The notes under the pieces were generated by a model, which saw nothing but the letters and a program-made list of their open reading frames with translations, was not told the origin of the DNA and did not search any database. Made by a program: the position numbers and the translations under genes. A stretch of 64,000 bases of DNA from Streptomyces sp. NRRL F-6676 (GTDB lineage Bacteria > Actinomycetota > Actinomycetes > Streptomycetales > Streptomycetaceae): contig NZ_JOHS01000016.1 of the NCBI RefSeq assembly GCF_000725625.1, positions 167,751 to 231,750 of the forward strand, read 5' to 3'. Shown here in pieces: positions 25,715 to 33,188 of the stretch; the first letter of the stretch is position 1, and every line of letters begins with the position of its first letter.

Positions 25715-25764
25715 CTGTGGGGCGCGCCGGGTCTGTGACGGCAGTTTTTCCCCGCCCCCGCCGC
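25715..25764. repeat. Right arm of the 50-bp inverted repeat, overlapping pspAB end and dispersed repeat
   Basis: The arm contains the true last codons of pspAB (GAPGL, stop) and runs into a GTTTTTCCCCGCCCCCGCCG module. That module is another copy of the dispersed intergenic repeat, followed by AAGGGGCTCCGCCCCTT near 25780. Confidence 0.9.
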
Positions 25765-25857
25765 CCCTACCCTCCCCCAAGGGGCTCCGCCCCTTGCACC
25801 CCGTACGGCTCCGCCCCCTTCCCTTGAGTGGCCGGGGTCGGGGGCGGAGCCCTCTGT

Positions 25858-26178
25858 TCAGCGGGTGTAGCGGAGCAGCGCGCGGACCATGTGGCACGTG
25901 CGCTCCGACGGCGGGTGGACGCCGATCAGCGCCGCCGTCCGGTGGATCACCTCGTCCCGCGCCTGGTTCGGCATGTACACCCCGGAGTCGAGCAGCGCGA
26001 TCGCCAGCCGCATCGCCTTCAGCCGGCGGTTGTGGGTGACGTACCACTCGCGGGGCCGCCCCGCCGGGAGCGGGCGCTTGGTGACGGGGGCGTACGGCAG
26101 GTCCAGCGGGACCTGCCGCGCGGCGGTCGACTGGGTGGGCAACGGCGTGGACGTGAGGGTGGCAGCGGGCACGGGCAT
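25858..26178 (-). CDS. Small actinobacterial protein, function unknown
   Basis: This is a soluble protein of 106 residues. It has a Thr/Ser/Pro-rich start (MPVPAATLTSTPLPTQSTAAR), a basic middle (LPYAPVTKRPLPAGRPREWYVTHNRR) and helical segments (LKAMRLAIALLDSGVYMPNQARDEV minus ends). The AGGAGG sequence touches ATG 26178 with no spacing, so the real start may be the GTG two codons later at 26172, which has ideal spacing. I do not recognise a domain. It stands between the pspAB region and the ArsC-like gene, divergent from the latter. Confidence 0.7.
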   Translation of the reverse strand: MPVPAATLTSTPLPTQSTAARQVPLDLPYAPVTKRPLPAGRPREWYVTHNRRLKAMRLAIALLDSGVYMPNQARDEVIHRTAALIGVHPPSERTCHMVRALLRYTR

Positions 26179-26396
26179 CCTCCTGTCGCGGTCGGGACAC
26201 CGTCCGGAACCTCCGGCGACGGCCTCGAACACTGCTTCTATTCTACTGCCCGGCACTGACAATCGGAGGGCCACGGCGACGCCAAAAGGCCAGGTCAGGA
26301 CGGGAGTTGGGGGGTGTCGGGGGTCCGTGGGAACCCCGGTGCGCATGGGACCTCCGGGGGCCGAGGAGCCGGGAGACCACCGCTACCGTGTCCCGC

Positions 26397-26756
26397 ATGG
26401 AGATCTGGATCAACCCCGCCTGTTCCAAGTGCCGCAGCGCGCTCACCCTGCTCGACGCCGAGGGCGCCGACTACACCGTCCGCCGTTACCTGGAGGACGT
26501 ACCGAGCGAGGACGAGATCCGTCAGGTGCTCCAGCGCCTCGGGCTCGAACCGTGGGACCTCGTGCGGACCGGCGAGGCCGAGGCCGGGGAACTCGGCGTC
26601 AAGGACTGGCCGAAGGACCCCGCGTCCCGCGACCGCTGGGTGCGGGCGCTCGCGGAGCACCCGAAGCTGATCCAGCGGCCGATCATCGCCGCCGACGACG
26701 GCACCGCCGTGGTCGCCCGCACCGAGGACGCCGTACGCGACGCGCTGTCGCGCTGA
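26397..26756 (+). CDS. ArsC/Spx-family thioredoxin-fold protein
   Basis: ATG 26397 gives 119 residues (MEIWINPACSKCRSALTLL), with the ArsC-type CxxC at C9 and C12 and the conserved arginine region LIQRPIIA. Classical glutaredoxin-dependent arsenate reductases carry the catalytic cysteine at the first position, and Spx regulators use the CxxC as a redox switch. There is no ars operon nearby, so a housekeeping YffB/Spx-like role is at least as likely as arsenate reduction. Confidence 0.85.
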   Translation: MEIWINPACSKCRSALTLLDAEGADYTVRRYLEDVPSEDEIRQVLQRLGLEPWDLVRTGEAEAGELGVKDWPKDPASRDRWVRALAEHPKLIQRPIIAADDGTAVVARTEDAVRDALSR

Positions 26757-26869
26757 GCCGGAGCCCGTGTGGCACAGGTCACTTGTGCGACTCCTGTGAC
26801 CGCTGAGCAGCTCCTGTTCGGGATCTCGTACATAGCGGCGTACGCTCCCCTACCTCCCAGGAGGCGCGC

Positions 26870-27526
26870 ATGTCGCGCAGGAGAAAGCTCGGTACGAAGA
26901 AGAAGATCGCGCTTCTGGTCTGTGCCGCGACGATGGCGGGCGGCGGGGCCTTCGCCCTGGCCGCCACGTCGAACGCGGCGCCCGTGCGGAACGCGGCCAC
27001 CTCCACCGTCTGCCAGGGACTGGCCACCGCGCTGGGCAACAACCAGAAGTTCATCGAGGGCCAACGGGCCGCGCCCGACGCCCAGTCGGAGGCCCGGATC
27101 GCCAACCGCGAGGCGGTGATCGCGGAGATCCAGCGCAAACAGGAGGCGTCCGGCTGCGAGGTCGGGGAGTCGGCTCAGGGCTCCCCGACCGCCGCCGCGC
27201 AACCCCCGACGCAGGGCGCGACGGAACCCGCGTCGCCGCCCCCGGCCCAGGCCGGCGGCGGCGACGCGGCAGCCGCCGGCGAGCAGGTCTGCGAGGGCTC
27301 GACCGTGACGCTCTCCGGCGAGGACGGCGCCCCCGCCGCGTCCAGCAACCAGTTCCCGGCCGGTACGAAGCTCAAGGTGACCAACCTGGACAACGACAAG
27401 TCGACCACCGTGGAGGTCACCTCCGTCTCCGGCAGCTGCGTCCTGCTGAACGACGCGGCCTTCGAACAGGTGCGGGAGTCCGGAAAGTTCCTCATCCGCC
27501 GCGCGCTCATCGAGAAGGTGGGGTAG
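26870..27526 (+). CDS. Secreted protein with RlpA-like double-psi beta-barrel C-terminus
   Basis: The 218-residue protein follows AGGAGG. A basic N-terminus (MSRRRKLGTKKK) and hydrophobic stretch ending AATSNAA form a signal peptide. A short helical region with two cysteines (TVCQG ... SGCEVG) and an Ala/Pro/Gly-rich linker follow. The last about 80 residues (GEQVCEGSTVTLSGEDG ... FPAGTKLKVTNLDNDKSTTVEV ... LLNDAAFEQV) resemble the RlpA double-psi barrel. In known RlpA proteins this fold acts on peptidoglycan glycans, but a catalytic aspartate pair is not evident here. It is upstream of glnII but not in its operon. Confidence 0.65.
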   Translation: MSRRRKLGTKKKIALLVCAATMAGGGAFALAATSNAAPVRNAATSTVCQGLATALGNNQKFIEGQRAAPDAQSEARIANREAVIAEIQRKQEASGCEVGESAQGSPTAAAQPPTQGATEPASPPPAQAGGGDAAAAGEQVCEGSTVTLSGEDGAPAASSNQFPAGTKLKVTNLDNDKSTTVEVTSVSGSCVLLNDAAFEQVRESGKFLIRRALIEKVG

Positions 27527-27575
27527 GCCCAGGCGACGCCCCCGGCGGCCGTGACGCCGCGCACAGCCGCCGCGG

Positions 27576-27625
27576 GTAACACGGCGTTCACCTACGGGCA
27601 ACGGCCGGGAAACCGCCTGTTGACA
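27576..27625 (+). promoter_or_regulatory. GlnR-type double box and -35 element of glnII
   Basis: GTAAC-N6-TTCAC, then 6 bp, then GCAAC-N6-GAAAC (27576-27613) has exactly the same layout as the glnA site. A consensus -35 TTGACA follows at 27620-27625. Confidence 0.7.
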
Positions 27626-27670
27626 GCCTCGAAGCACCACGCGACGCCCCAGTGCCGCAGCGCCGCGTGC

Positions 27671-27697
27671 CGCACCCGCACCCGCACCCGCACCCGC
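27671..27697 (+). repeat. CGCACC hexamer tandem repeat in the glnII leader
   Basis: Four and a half copies of CGCACC lie about 50 bases upstream of the glnII start, within the probable transcribed leader. Confidence 0.8.
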
Positions 27698-27744
27698 CGC
27701 GCGGCCCCGCACCGCCCCGGCCGGACTCCCGAAGGACGTGGCCC

Positions 27745-28782
27745 GTGACCTTCAAGGCTGAGTACATCTGGATCGACGGCACCGAGCCGACCGCCAAGCT
27801 CCGGTCCAAGACCAAGATCATGGCCTCCTCCGAGAAGACGTCCACCGCCGCCGACCTGCCGTACTGGGGCTTCGACGGGTCCTCCACCAACCAGGCCGAG
27901 GGCCACGCCTCGGACCGCGTGCTCAAGCCCGTCTTCGTCTGTCCCGACCCGATCCGCGGCGGCGACGACGTCCTGGTGCTGTGCGAGGTGCTCAACACGG
28001 ATCTGACGCCGCACGAGTCCAACACCCGCGCCGCGCTGGCCGAGACCGCCGAGCGGTTCGCCGCGCAGGAGCCCATCTTCGGCATCGAGCAGGAGTACAC
28101 GTTCTTCAAGGGCTCCCGCCCGCTCGGCTTCCCCGAGGGCGGCTTCCCGGCCGCGCAGGGCGGCTACTACTGCGGCGTCGGCTCGGACGAGATCTTCGGC
28201 CGTGACGTCGTCGAGGCGCACCTGGAGAACTGCCTCAAGGCCGGTCTCGGCATCTCCGGCATCAACGCCGAGGTGATGCCCGGCCAGTGGGAGTTCCAGG
28301 TCGGCCCGCTGGCCCCGCTGGAGGTCTCCGACCAGCTGTGGGTCGCCCGCTGGCTGCTCTACCGCACCGCCGAGGACTTCGAGGTCTCCGCCACCCTCGA
28401 CCCCAAGCCGGTCAAGGGCGACTGGAACGGCGCGGGCGCGCACACCAACTTCTCGACGAAGGCCATGCGCGAGGGGTACGACGCGATCATCACGGCGTGC
28501 GAGTCGCTCGGCGAGGGCTCCAAGCCGATGGACCACGTCAAGAACTACGGCGCCGGGATCGACGACCGCCTCACCGGTCTGCACGAGACGGCCCCGTGGA
28601 ACGAGTACTCCTACGGTGTCTCCGACCGCGGCGCCTCGGTCCGTATCCCCTGGCAGGTCGAGCAGGACCGCAAGGGGTACATCGAGGACCGCCGCCCGAA
28701 CGCCAACGTCGACCCGTACGTGGTGACGCGGCTGCTGGTCGACACGTGCTGCACGGCACTGGAGAAGGCCGGCCAGGTCTGA
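27745..28782 (+). CDS. glnII: Glutamine synthetase type II (eukaryotic-like)
   Basis: This is a second glutamine synthetase, smaller and heat-labile in studied Streptomyces, and not controlled by adenylylation. GTG 27745 follows GAAGGACG; length 345. GSII motifs are clear: WGFDGSSTNQAEG, FGIEQEYTFF, the glycine-rich ATP-site segment and GAGAHTNFSTKAM. The in-frame extension upstream is Pro/Arg/His-rich hexamer repeat and not coding. The GlnR-type box upstream predicts induction under nitrogen limitation in step with glnA. Confidence 0.97.
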   Translation: MTFKAEYIWIDGTEPTAKLRSKTKIMASSEKTSTAADLPYWGFDGSSTNQAEGHASDRVLKPVFVCPDPIRGGDDVLVLCEVLNTDLTPHESNTRAALAETAERFAAQEPIFGIEQEYTFFKGSRPLGFPEGGFPAAQGGYYCGVGSDEIFGRDVVEAHLENCLKAGLGISGINAEVMPGQWEFQVGPLAPLEVSDQLWVARWLLYRTAEDFEVSATLDPKPVKGDWNGAGAHTNFSTKAMREGYDAIITACESLGEGSKPMDHVKNYGAGIDDRLTGLHETAPWNEYSYGVSDRGASVRIPWQVEQDRKGYIEDRRPNANVDPYVVTRLLVDTCCTALEKAGQV

Positions 28783-28802
28783 CGACCGGCCGACCGCCAC
28801 GA

Positions 28803-28834
28803 GGGGCGCTCACCGTCACGGTGGTGGGCGCCCC
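28803..28834 (+). terminator. Hairpin after glnII
   Basis: GGGGCGC...CACCG pairs with CGGTG...GCGCCCC, with a small bulge, 20 bases after the glnII stop. Confidence 0.65.
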
Positions 28835-28906
28835 TTCGCACGTCCCCGGCGTCCACGCTGTGAGAGGAGGCTGCCCTCGGCGGCGGGCGTCTGCTTCAAT
28901 GTGAGC

Positions 28907-29029
28907 ATGGCCGGCATTCAGCAGCGCACCGCGACAGGTCGCCACGACCTGGAGCCCTTCTGGCCGTCCCGTCAGCACCACGACTTCGACCGGGTGTGTT
29001 GCCGCGCGACGAACGCGCCGGCCCTCTGA
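28907..29029 (+). CDS. Possible cysteine-containing leader peptide (40 aa)
   Basis: The ATG at 28907 opens 40 codons that read MAGIQQRTATGRHDLEPFW minus repeats, then HHDFDRVCCRATNAPAL, ending at TGA 29027-29029. Two adjacent cysteine codons (TGT TGC) near the end recall actinobacterial leader peptides in which ribosome stalling at Cys codons controls downstream genes. There is no clear ribosome site, but a -10-like TTCAAT lies a few bases upstream, so translation could be leaderless. The next gene is the winged-helix regulator at 29160. Function is inferred from layout only. Confidence 0.5.
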   Translation: MAGIQQRTATGRHDLEPFWPSRQHHDFDRVCCRATNAPAL

Positions 29030-29159
29030 CGCCGTATCCCGGTCTTCGGCCGGCGCGACAAGACGCCTTCCCTCGACGCCCCGGCAGCCGGGTCACCCGC
29101 GCCACGTCCCGCGCGTCGAGCCTTCCGTCGAACCCCTCGCGCGAAAGAGCTGACGTCTC

Positions 29160-29765
29160 ATGGCGACCACCCCTTCCCTCTCCACCGCCTCCTCCGTCAC
29201 CGCCCCCGCCGCCCGCGGCCCCCAGCGCCACCGGCTGCGCGCCGTCGACCGGGACGAGGTGGTCGAGATCGCCGACTTCCTGCCGCCCGGCGCCACCTGG
29301 CTGCCCGCTCCCCCGCACACCCTCCCCGCGCTGCCGGGCCGGCCGCCGATGGTCGGCTATCTGGTCCTCGTCCCGGCCGGACAGCAGCCGCCGTTCGCCC
29401 CCGCCGCGGTGCCCGACACCCCGGAGCACCCGGCCTCCGACGCCGCCCCGGAGCGGAGCGAGCCCTCCGGCACCCCACTGGTCCGCGTCGACCCGGTGCG
29501 CCGCACCGCCGAGGTGGCGGGACGCCAACTCGACCTGACATACCTGGAGTTCGAACTGCTGGCACACCTCGTCGCCCACCCCCACCGGGTGCACACGCGG
29601 GACCAGCTCGTCACCACCGTGTGGGGCTACGGGCACGTGGGCGACGGCCGCACCGTCGACGTCCACATCGCCCGGCTGCGGCGCAAGCTGGGCGCGGAGC
29701 ACCGCATGGCGATCCAGACCGTCCGCCGCGTCGGCTACAAGTACACCCCGCCGACCGGCGTCTGA
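29160..29765 (+). CDS. Orphan OmpR-type winged-helix DNA-binding protein without receiver domain
   Basis: In this 201-residue protein, residues about 110-198 are a complete trans_reg_C winged helix (LDLTYLEFELLAHLVAHP ... VHTRDQLVTTVWGYGHVGDGR, DVHIARLRRKLG ... VRRVGYKYTPP). The N-terminal 105 residues are Ala/Pro-rich with a short conserved-looking core (RLRAVDRDEVVEIADFLPPGATWLP). They do not form a receiver domain: there is no phospho-acceptor Asp pattern. It therefore should not be controlled by ordinary phosphotransfer. The target is unknown. It follows the putative leader peptide and precedes an SDR gene in the same direction. Confidence 0.85.
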   Translation: MATTPSLSTASSVTAPAARGPQRHRLRAVDRDEVVEIADFLPPGATWLPAPPHTLPALPGRPPMVGYLVLVPAGQQPPFAPAAVPDTPEHPASDAAPERSEPSGTPLVRVDPVRRTAEVAGRQLDLTYLEFELLAHLVAHPHRVHTRDQLVTTVWGYGHVGDGRTVDVHIARLRRKLGAEHRMAIQTVRRVGYKYTPPTGV

Positions 29766-29828
29766 GCCCCCCTCTCCTGTCAGCAGAACTGCGTTCGGTC
29801 CCCGGCCCGCCCGGGCACGGTCGTCGGC

Positions 29829-30842
29829 ATGAGACTGCTGATGCTGGGCGGGACGGAATTCGTGGGCCGGGCCGTGGTGGAGGCGGCGGTGCGCCGCGGC
29901 TGGGAGGTGACCCTCTTCCACCGGGGCCGCAACGACGCACCCCAGGGCGCGCGTGCGCTGCTCGGTGACCGCACCGCCCCCGACGGACTCGCCGCGCTGG
30001 CCGACGGCACCTGGGACGCGGTCGTCGACACCTGGTCGGGCGCGCCACGCGCCGTACGGGAGACGGCCCGGCTGCTGGCGGGGCGGGCCGGCCGCTACGC
30101 GTACGTGTCGAGCTGCTCGGTGTACGAGTGGCCGCGGCCCGCCGGCTTCGCCGAGGACATGCCGACGGTGGACGGCGCGGACGCCGGGGCGGAAGAGACC
30201 GACTACGACCGGGACAAGCGGGGCGGCGAGCTGGCGGCGGTCGAGTCGTTCGGCGCGGACGCCTCGCTGCTCGTACGGGCCGGACTGATCCTCGGCCCGT
30301 ACGAGAACGTCGGCCGGCTGCCGTGGTGGCTGCACCGCATCGCCCGGGGCGGCGACGTACTCGCCCCGGGGCCACGGGAGTTGGCGGTGCCGTACGTGGA
30401 CGCCCGGGACCTCGCCGAGTGGATGCTGTCGGCCGTCGAACGGGGGTCGAGCGGGCCGTACAACGTGGCGGGGACGCGGGACCGGGCCACCATGGGCGAG
30501 CTGCTGGACGCCTGCGTCCGGGTGACGGGCGGCACGACGCGGCTGCGCTGGACCGCGCCCGAGGCGGTCCTCGCGGCCGGGATCGAACCCTGGACGCAGC
30601 TCCCGGTGTGGGTGCCGCGCGGGAGCGAGCTGGAGACCTCGGTCTACTCGATGGACGTCTCCCGCGCGGTGCGCGAGGGGCTGCGGCACCGCGAGGTCGC
30701 CGAGACGGTCGCCGACACGTGGGCGTGGCTGCGCGCCCTGGACGGACCCGCGCCGCGGCGGGCGGACCGGCCGGGGGTGGGCCTGGATCCGGCGGTGGAG
30801 GCGAAGGTACTGGCGGCCTCGTCGGGCACCGCCGAAGCCTGA
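29829..30842 (+). CDS. NAD-dependent epimerase/dehydratase (extended-atypical SDR)
   Basis: The 337-residue protein has an N-terminal Rossmann fold of the GGTxFxGR type (MRLLMLGGTEFVGRAVVEAA). An SSCSVYEW segment corresponds to the SDR serine and tyrosine, and a substrate domain follows (GPYNVAGTRDRATMGELLDACV). The family includes nucleotide-sugar reductases and RNA-binding CSP41-like proteins; the substrate is not predictable. ATG 29829 is 64 bp after the regulator stop, so co-transcription with it is likely. Confidence 0.88.
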   Translation: MRLLMLGGTEFVGRAVVEAAVRRGWEVTLFHRGRNDAPQGARALLGDRTAPDGLAALADGTWDAVVDTWSGAPRAVRETARLLAGRAGRYAYVSSCSVYEWPRPAGFAEDMPTVDGADAGAEETDYDRDKRGGELAAVESFGADASLLVRAGLILGPYENVGRLPWWLHRIARGGDVLAPGPRELAVPYVDARDLAEWMLSAVERGSSGPYNVAGTRDRATMGELLDACVRVTGGTTRLRWTAPEAVLAAGIEPWTQLPVWVPRGSELETSVYSMDVSRAVREGLRHREVAETVADTWAWLRALDGPAPRRADRPGVGLDPAVEAKVLAASSGTAEA

Positions 30843-31038
30843 CCGGTGACCAGGTGAGAAGTCCTTTCCGAAATCCCCGATGGTTCGTCAACTCGTCTCT
30901 GGCTGAACCTCATTCAAAGTATGCGCGCCAAGTTTTTTCCGGCGTCCCTGAACGCCCCACGAGCCCCTCCCGTATGAAATGGAGCCGCTTCACTCCTGTC
31001 GGGCGCCTCCGCCCCGCCAAGGAAGTCAGAGGAGTTCC

Positions 31039-32551
31039 ATGGGACGCAACACAAGAAAACGCCGCTCGTCGCTGGCCACCAAGGCCATAGCCGCATCGGC
31101 GGCCCTAGCGCTCGGTGGGGGCGGGCTGATCTGGGCGAACTTCTATGCTTCTGCGCACGAGGAGAACTCGGGCCAGAACCGGACCAAGGCCGCCGGAGCA
31201 CAGGTGGCCACGATCTCCTGCCCGGACGTCGGCCAGAAGTTGACCGACGTGCCGGGGCGGGCGAAGGCCAATGTCGACAAGGAGCTGGCGAACCTCGACA
31301 AGCAGATCACCGAGGCGTACGCGCGGCTCGCGTCGACGCGTCGGGCGCAGACGAACGACGCCAACTTCGTACAGAACGCGATCCTCGGCCCGCTCAAGGA
31401 GAAGCGGTCCGCGGTGATCGGGCGCATCAAGATCGACTTCAAGCGGGTCGGCGGCACCGCGCCCGGTTCGCTGGACGCCATGGCGCCCTGCACCGGCACA
31501 CCCGCCGGCCAGACCGACGCGGGCGGCACCGGCGACGGCCAGAACGGCGACGGCCAGAACGGTGACGGCCAGAACGCCGGTCAGGACCAGAACGGCGGCC
31601 AGGACCAGAACGGCGACGGCGGCCAGCAGGCCGGCAACGGCGGTCAGGGCGGCAACGGCCCGGTGGCCGCGGACTTCGTCGACATCACCAAGGTCCAGCC
31701 CAACGTCTCGAAGAAGGCCAAGACCCGCAAGGCCGGACGGTTCGGCCGGGGCGGCCGGAACAGCACCCGGTCCGCGTCGACCGGCACGTTCACCACGGAC
31801 TGCGGGGTCAACGAGAACAAGAACTTCAACACCGACAACGTCATCGCGGCGCCCGGCGTGACCAACGGCGCCCACCATCTGCACGACTACGTCGGCAACC
31901 AGGACGTCAACGCCTTCTCCAACAACGACACGTTCGCCGCGGCGGACACCTCCTGCAAGGAGCAGGGCGACAAGTCGGCGTACTACTGGCCGGTGGTCCG
32001 CGTCCAGGACGGCACGCAGGACTTCGACCAGAACAGCGACGGCGGCGGCAAGGAGGGCAACGCCGGCAAGATCATCCAGGCCAAGCAGGCCGAGATCAAG
32101 TACGTCGGCAACGCGGCCGGCAAGGTCGTCGCGATGCCGAAGTTCCTTCGCATCATCACCGGTGACGCCAAGGCCTTCACCAACGGCCCCGCCAACGCCA
32201 ATGCGCACTTCCGAGGGCAGTGACGTGGTCCGCTCGTTCGCCTTCCAGAGCTGCTGGGACGGCCAGAACATCGACAGCGCCAACCACCGTACGCATGTCG
32301 CGTTCGCCGATGCGAATGGTGCCTGCGCGGGCGGCTTCAAGGCCATTCCGCAGCTGACGATGCGCCTGGTGTACGACCTTCCGACCCCGACCATCGAGAA
32401 CGGCCAGGTGAAGAACGCCTACGCGGTCGACGGATTCCCGGAACAGCTGCACAAGCCGATCAACGACCACGACGACTTCATCAGCGTCATGGACGACGGC
32501 CTGATGAACAAGGTGGTGAACTGCATCAACTCCGGGCGGAAGTGCACGTGA
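31039..32551 (+). pseudogene. Secreted DUF1996 protein, disrupted by an internal deletion and frameshift
   Basis: ATG 31039 follows AGAGGAG. A signal peptide ([19 protein letters not shown]) is followed by a helical region ([20 protein letters not shown]), a Gln/Asn/Gly/Asp linker with repeated GDGQN units (about 31530-31670), and DUF1996 from [16 protein letters not shown]. The frame ends at TGA 32221-32223 after [10 protein letters not shown]. The rest of the domain ([37 protein letters not shown]) continues in another frame to 32551. Intact relatives have W-S-C-T-G-F-E plus about a dozen residues at the join, so roughly 50-60 bases seem lost. DUF1996 proteins are extracellular and possibly bind polysaccharide. 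Confidence 0.85.
31532..31576 (+). repeat. Tandem GGCGACGGCCAGAAC units in the DUF1996 gene
   Basis: Three near-identical 15-mers encode GDGQN repeats in the linker of the secreted protein. Confidence 0.75.
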
Positions 32552-32591
32552 TCCGCTAGTCCCGCACCTCCCCCACAGATCCCCCCACGGG

Positions 32592-32623
32592 AAAGCCGGC
32601 GGTGGAATTCCACCGCCGGCTTT
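32592..32623. terminator. Perfect 32-bp palindrome terminator between convergent genes
   Basis: A 16-bp arm (32592-32607) is mirrored exactly at 32608-32623, centred on GAATTC and flanked by A and T runs. It serves the DUF1996 gene and the convergent lipoprotein gene. Confidence 0.88.
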
Positions 32624-32656
32624 TCGCCTGCCCGCGCCCGTGGTCGGACCGCCCGC

Positions 32657-33076
32657 TCAGCCCTCGTGACTCGCGTGCGCCGCGTGGTTGGTGCCCACCT
32701 CCAGCGTGCCTCCGAGCGTGCCGCGCAGCGTCTTGACCAGCTTCTGGTCCCCGACGGCGACCCACTTCGCGCCGACGAGGTAGAACCCGCCGTAGTCCTT
32801 CGCCTCGTTGACCCACTCGCGCTGGCCGCGGTCGGTGGCGAAGGTGGCCAGGACGAACCTGCCGTCACCGTTCTTGCAGATCGCCTGGCGGATCTCGTCG
32901 GCGTCGGTCTGCATGTCCGGCGCGCAGTGCGCGTCCGAGGCGATCTCCTCCAGGCTGCCGGTCGCCGTGGCGGGCACCTTCTCCGCCGCGGCCCCGTCCT
33001 TCCCGGCACCGCACGCCGTCAGCGCCAGCAGGGCCACGGCCGCGCCCGCCGCGAGCCTCGCAGTTGTCAACCTCAT
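32657..33076 (-). CDS. Small lipoprotein, function unknown
   Basis: ATG 33076 has GGAGG 7 bases before it; 139 residues. The type II signal peptide MRLTTARLAAGAAVALLALTAC ends in a lipobox (LTAC), so the mature protein is anchored on the outer face of the membrane. The mature domain has two further cysteines (DAHCAPDM, QAICKNG) likely to form a disulfide, and a short beta-rich core (GRFVLATFATDRGQREWV ... GAKWVAVGD). I recognise no named domain. It is divergent from the GH89 gene. Confidence 0.82.
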   Translation of the reverse strand: MRLTTARLAAGAAVALLALTACGAGKDGAAAEKVPATATGSLEEIASDAHCAPDMQTDADEIRQAICKNGDGRFVLATFATDRGQREWVNEAKDYGGFYLVGAKWVAVGDQKLVKTLRGTLGGTLEVGTNHAAHASHEG

Positions 33077-33188
33077 CCGTTCCTCCGGTCCCTTCGGGCG
33101 ACGTGAACTCGCCAGCTCCGTGCGCACCGTTGAGCACGGACGGCCGTCCCGTTAGCGTGCCGCACCTGTCGACACAGGGGGCACACAG

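Larger units (their letters stand above)
25061..25738 (+). pseudogene. pspAB: pspAB (PspA-associated protein), frame-broken by an inverted copy and a tandem duplication
   Basis: GTG 25061 opens MGFLDILLGRTKPVAPDLDQLFAL minus its tail, the expected PspAB N-terminus. The frame stays good to about 25347 and then reads nonsense to a TGA at 25409. The next part, VNDLHAVNSAMEVNGFGAQ to RGTFYPFAPVGG, is in another frame (about 25389-25668). The end, SDLGRWFPLWGAPGL and TGA 25736-25738, is again in the first frame. The first break coincides with an inverted copy of the gene's own 3' end. The second is a 32-bp tandem duplication. Family proteins of about 190-200 residues are normally intact next to htpX. 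Real decay and assembly error are both possible. Confidence 0.85.

Noticed and set aside
26761..26800. CACAGGTCACTTGTG upstream of the RlpA-like gene as another copy of the lpd-upstream repeat
   Set aside because: Only about nine bases match in reverse orientation and the spacing pattern is absent; chance is likely.
31508..31670. Gln/Asn/Gly-rich repeat in the DUF1996 protein as a prion-like domain
   Set aside because: It is a short linker of GDGQN units typical of secreted actinobacterial proteins; nothing else supports a prion-like role.
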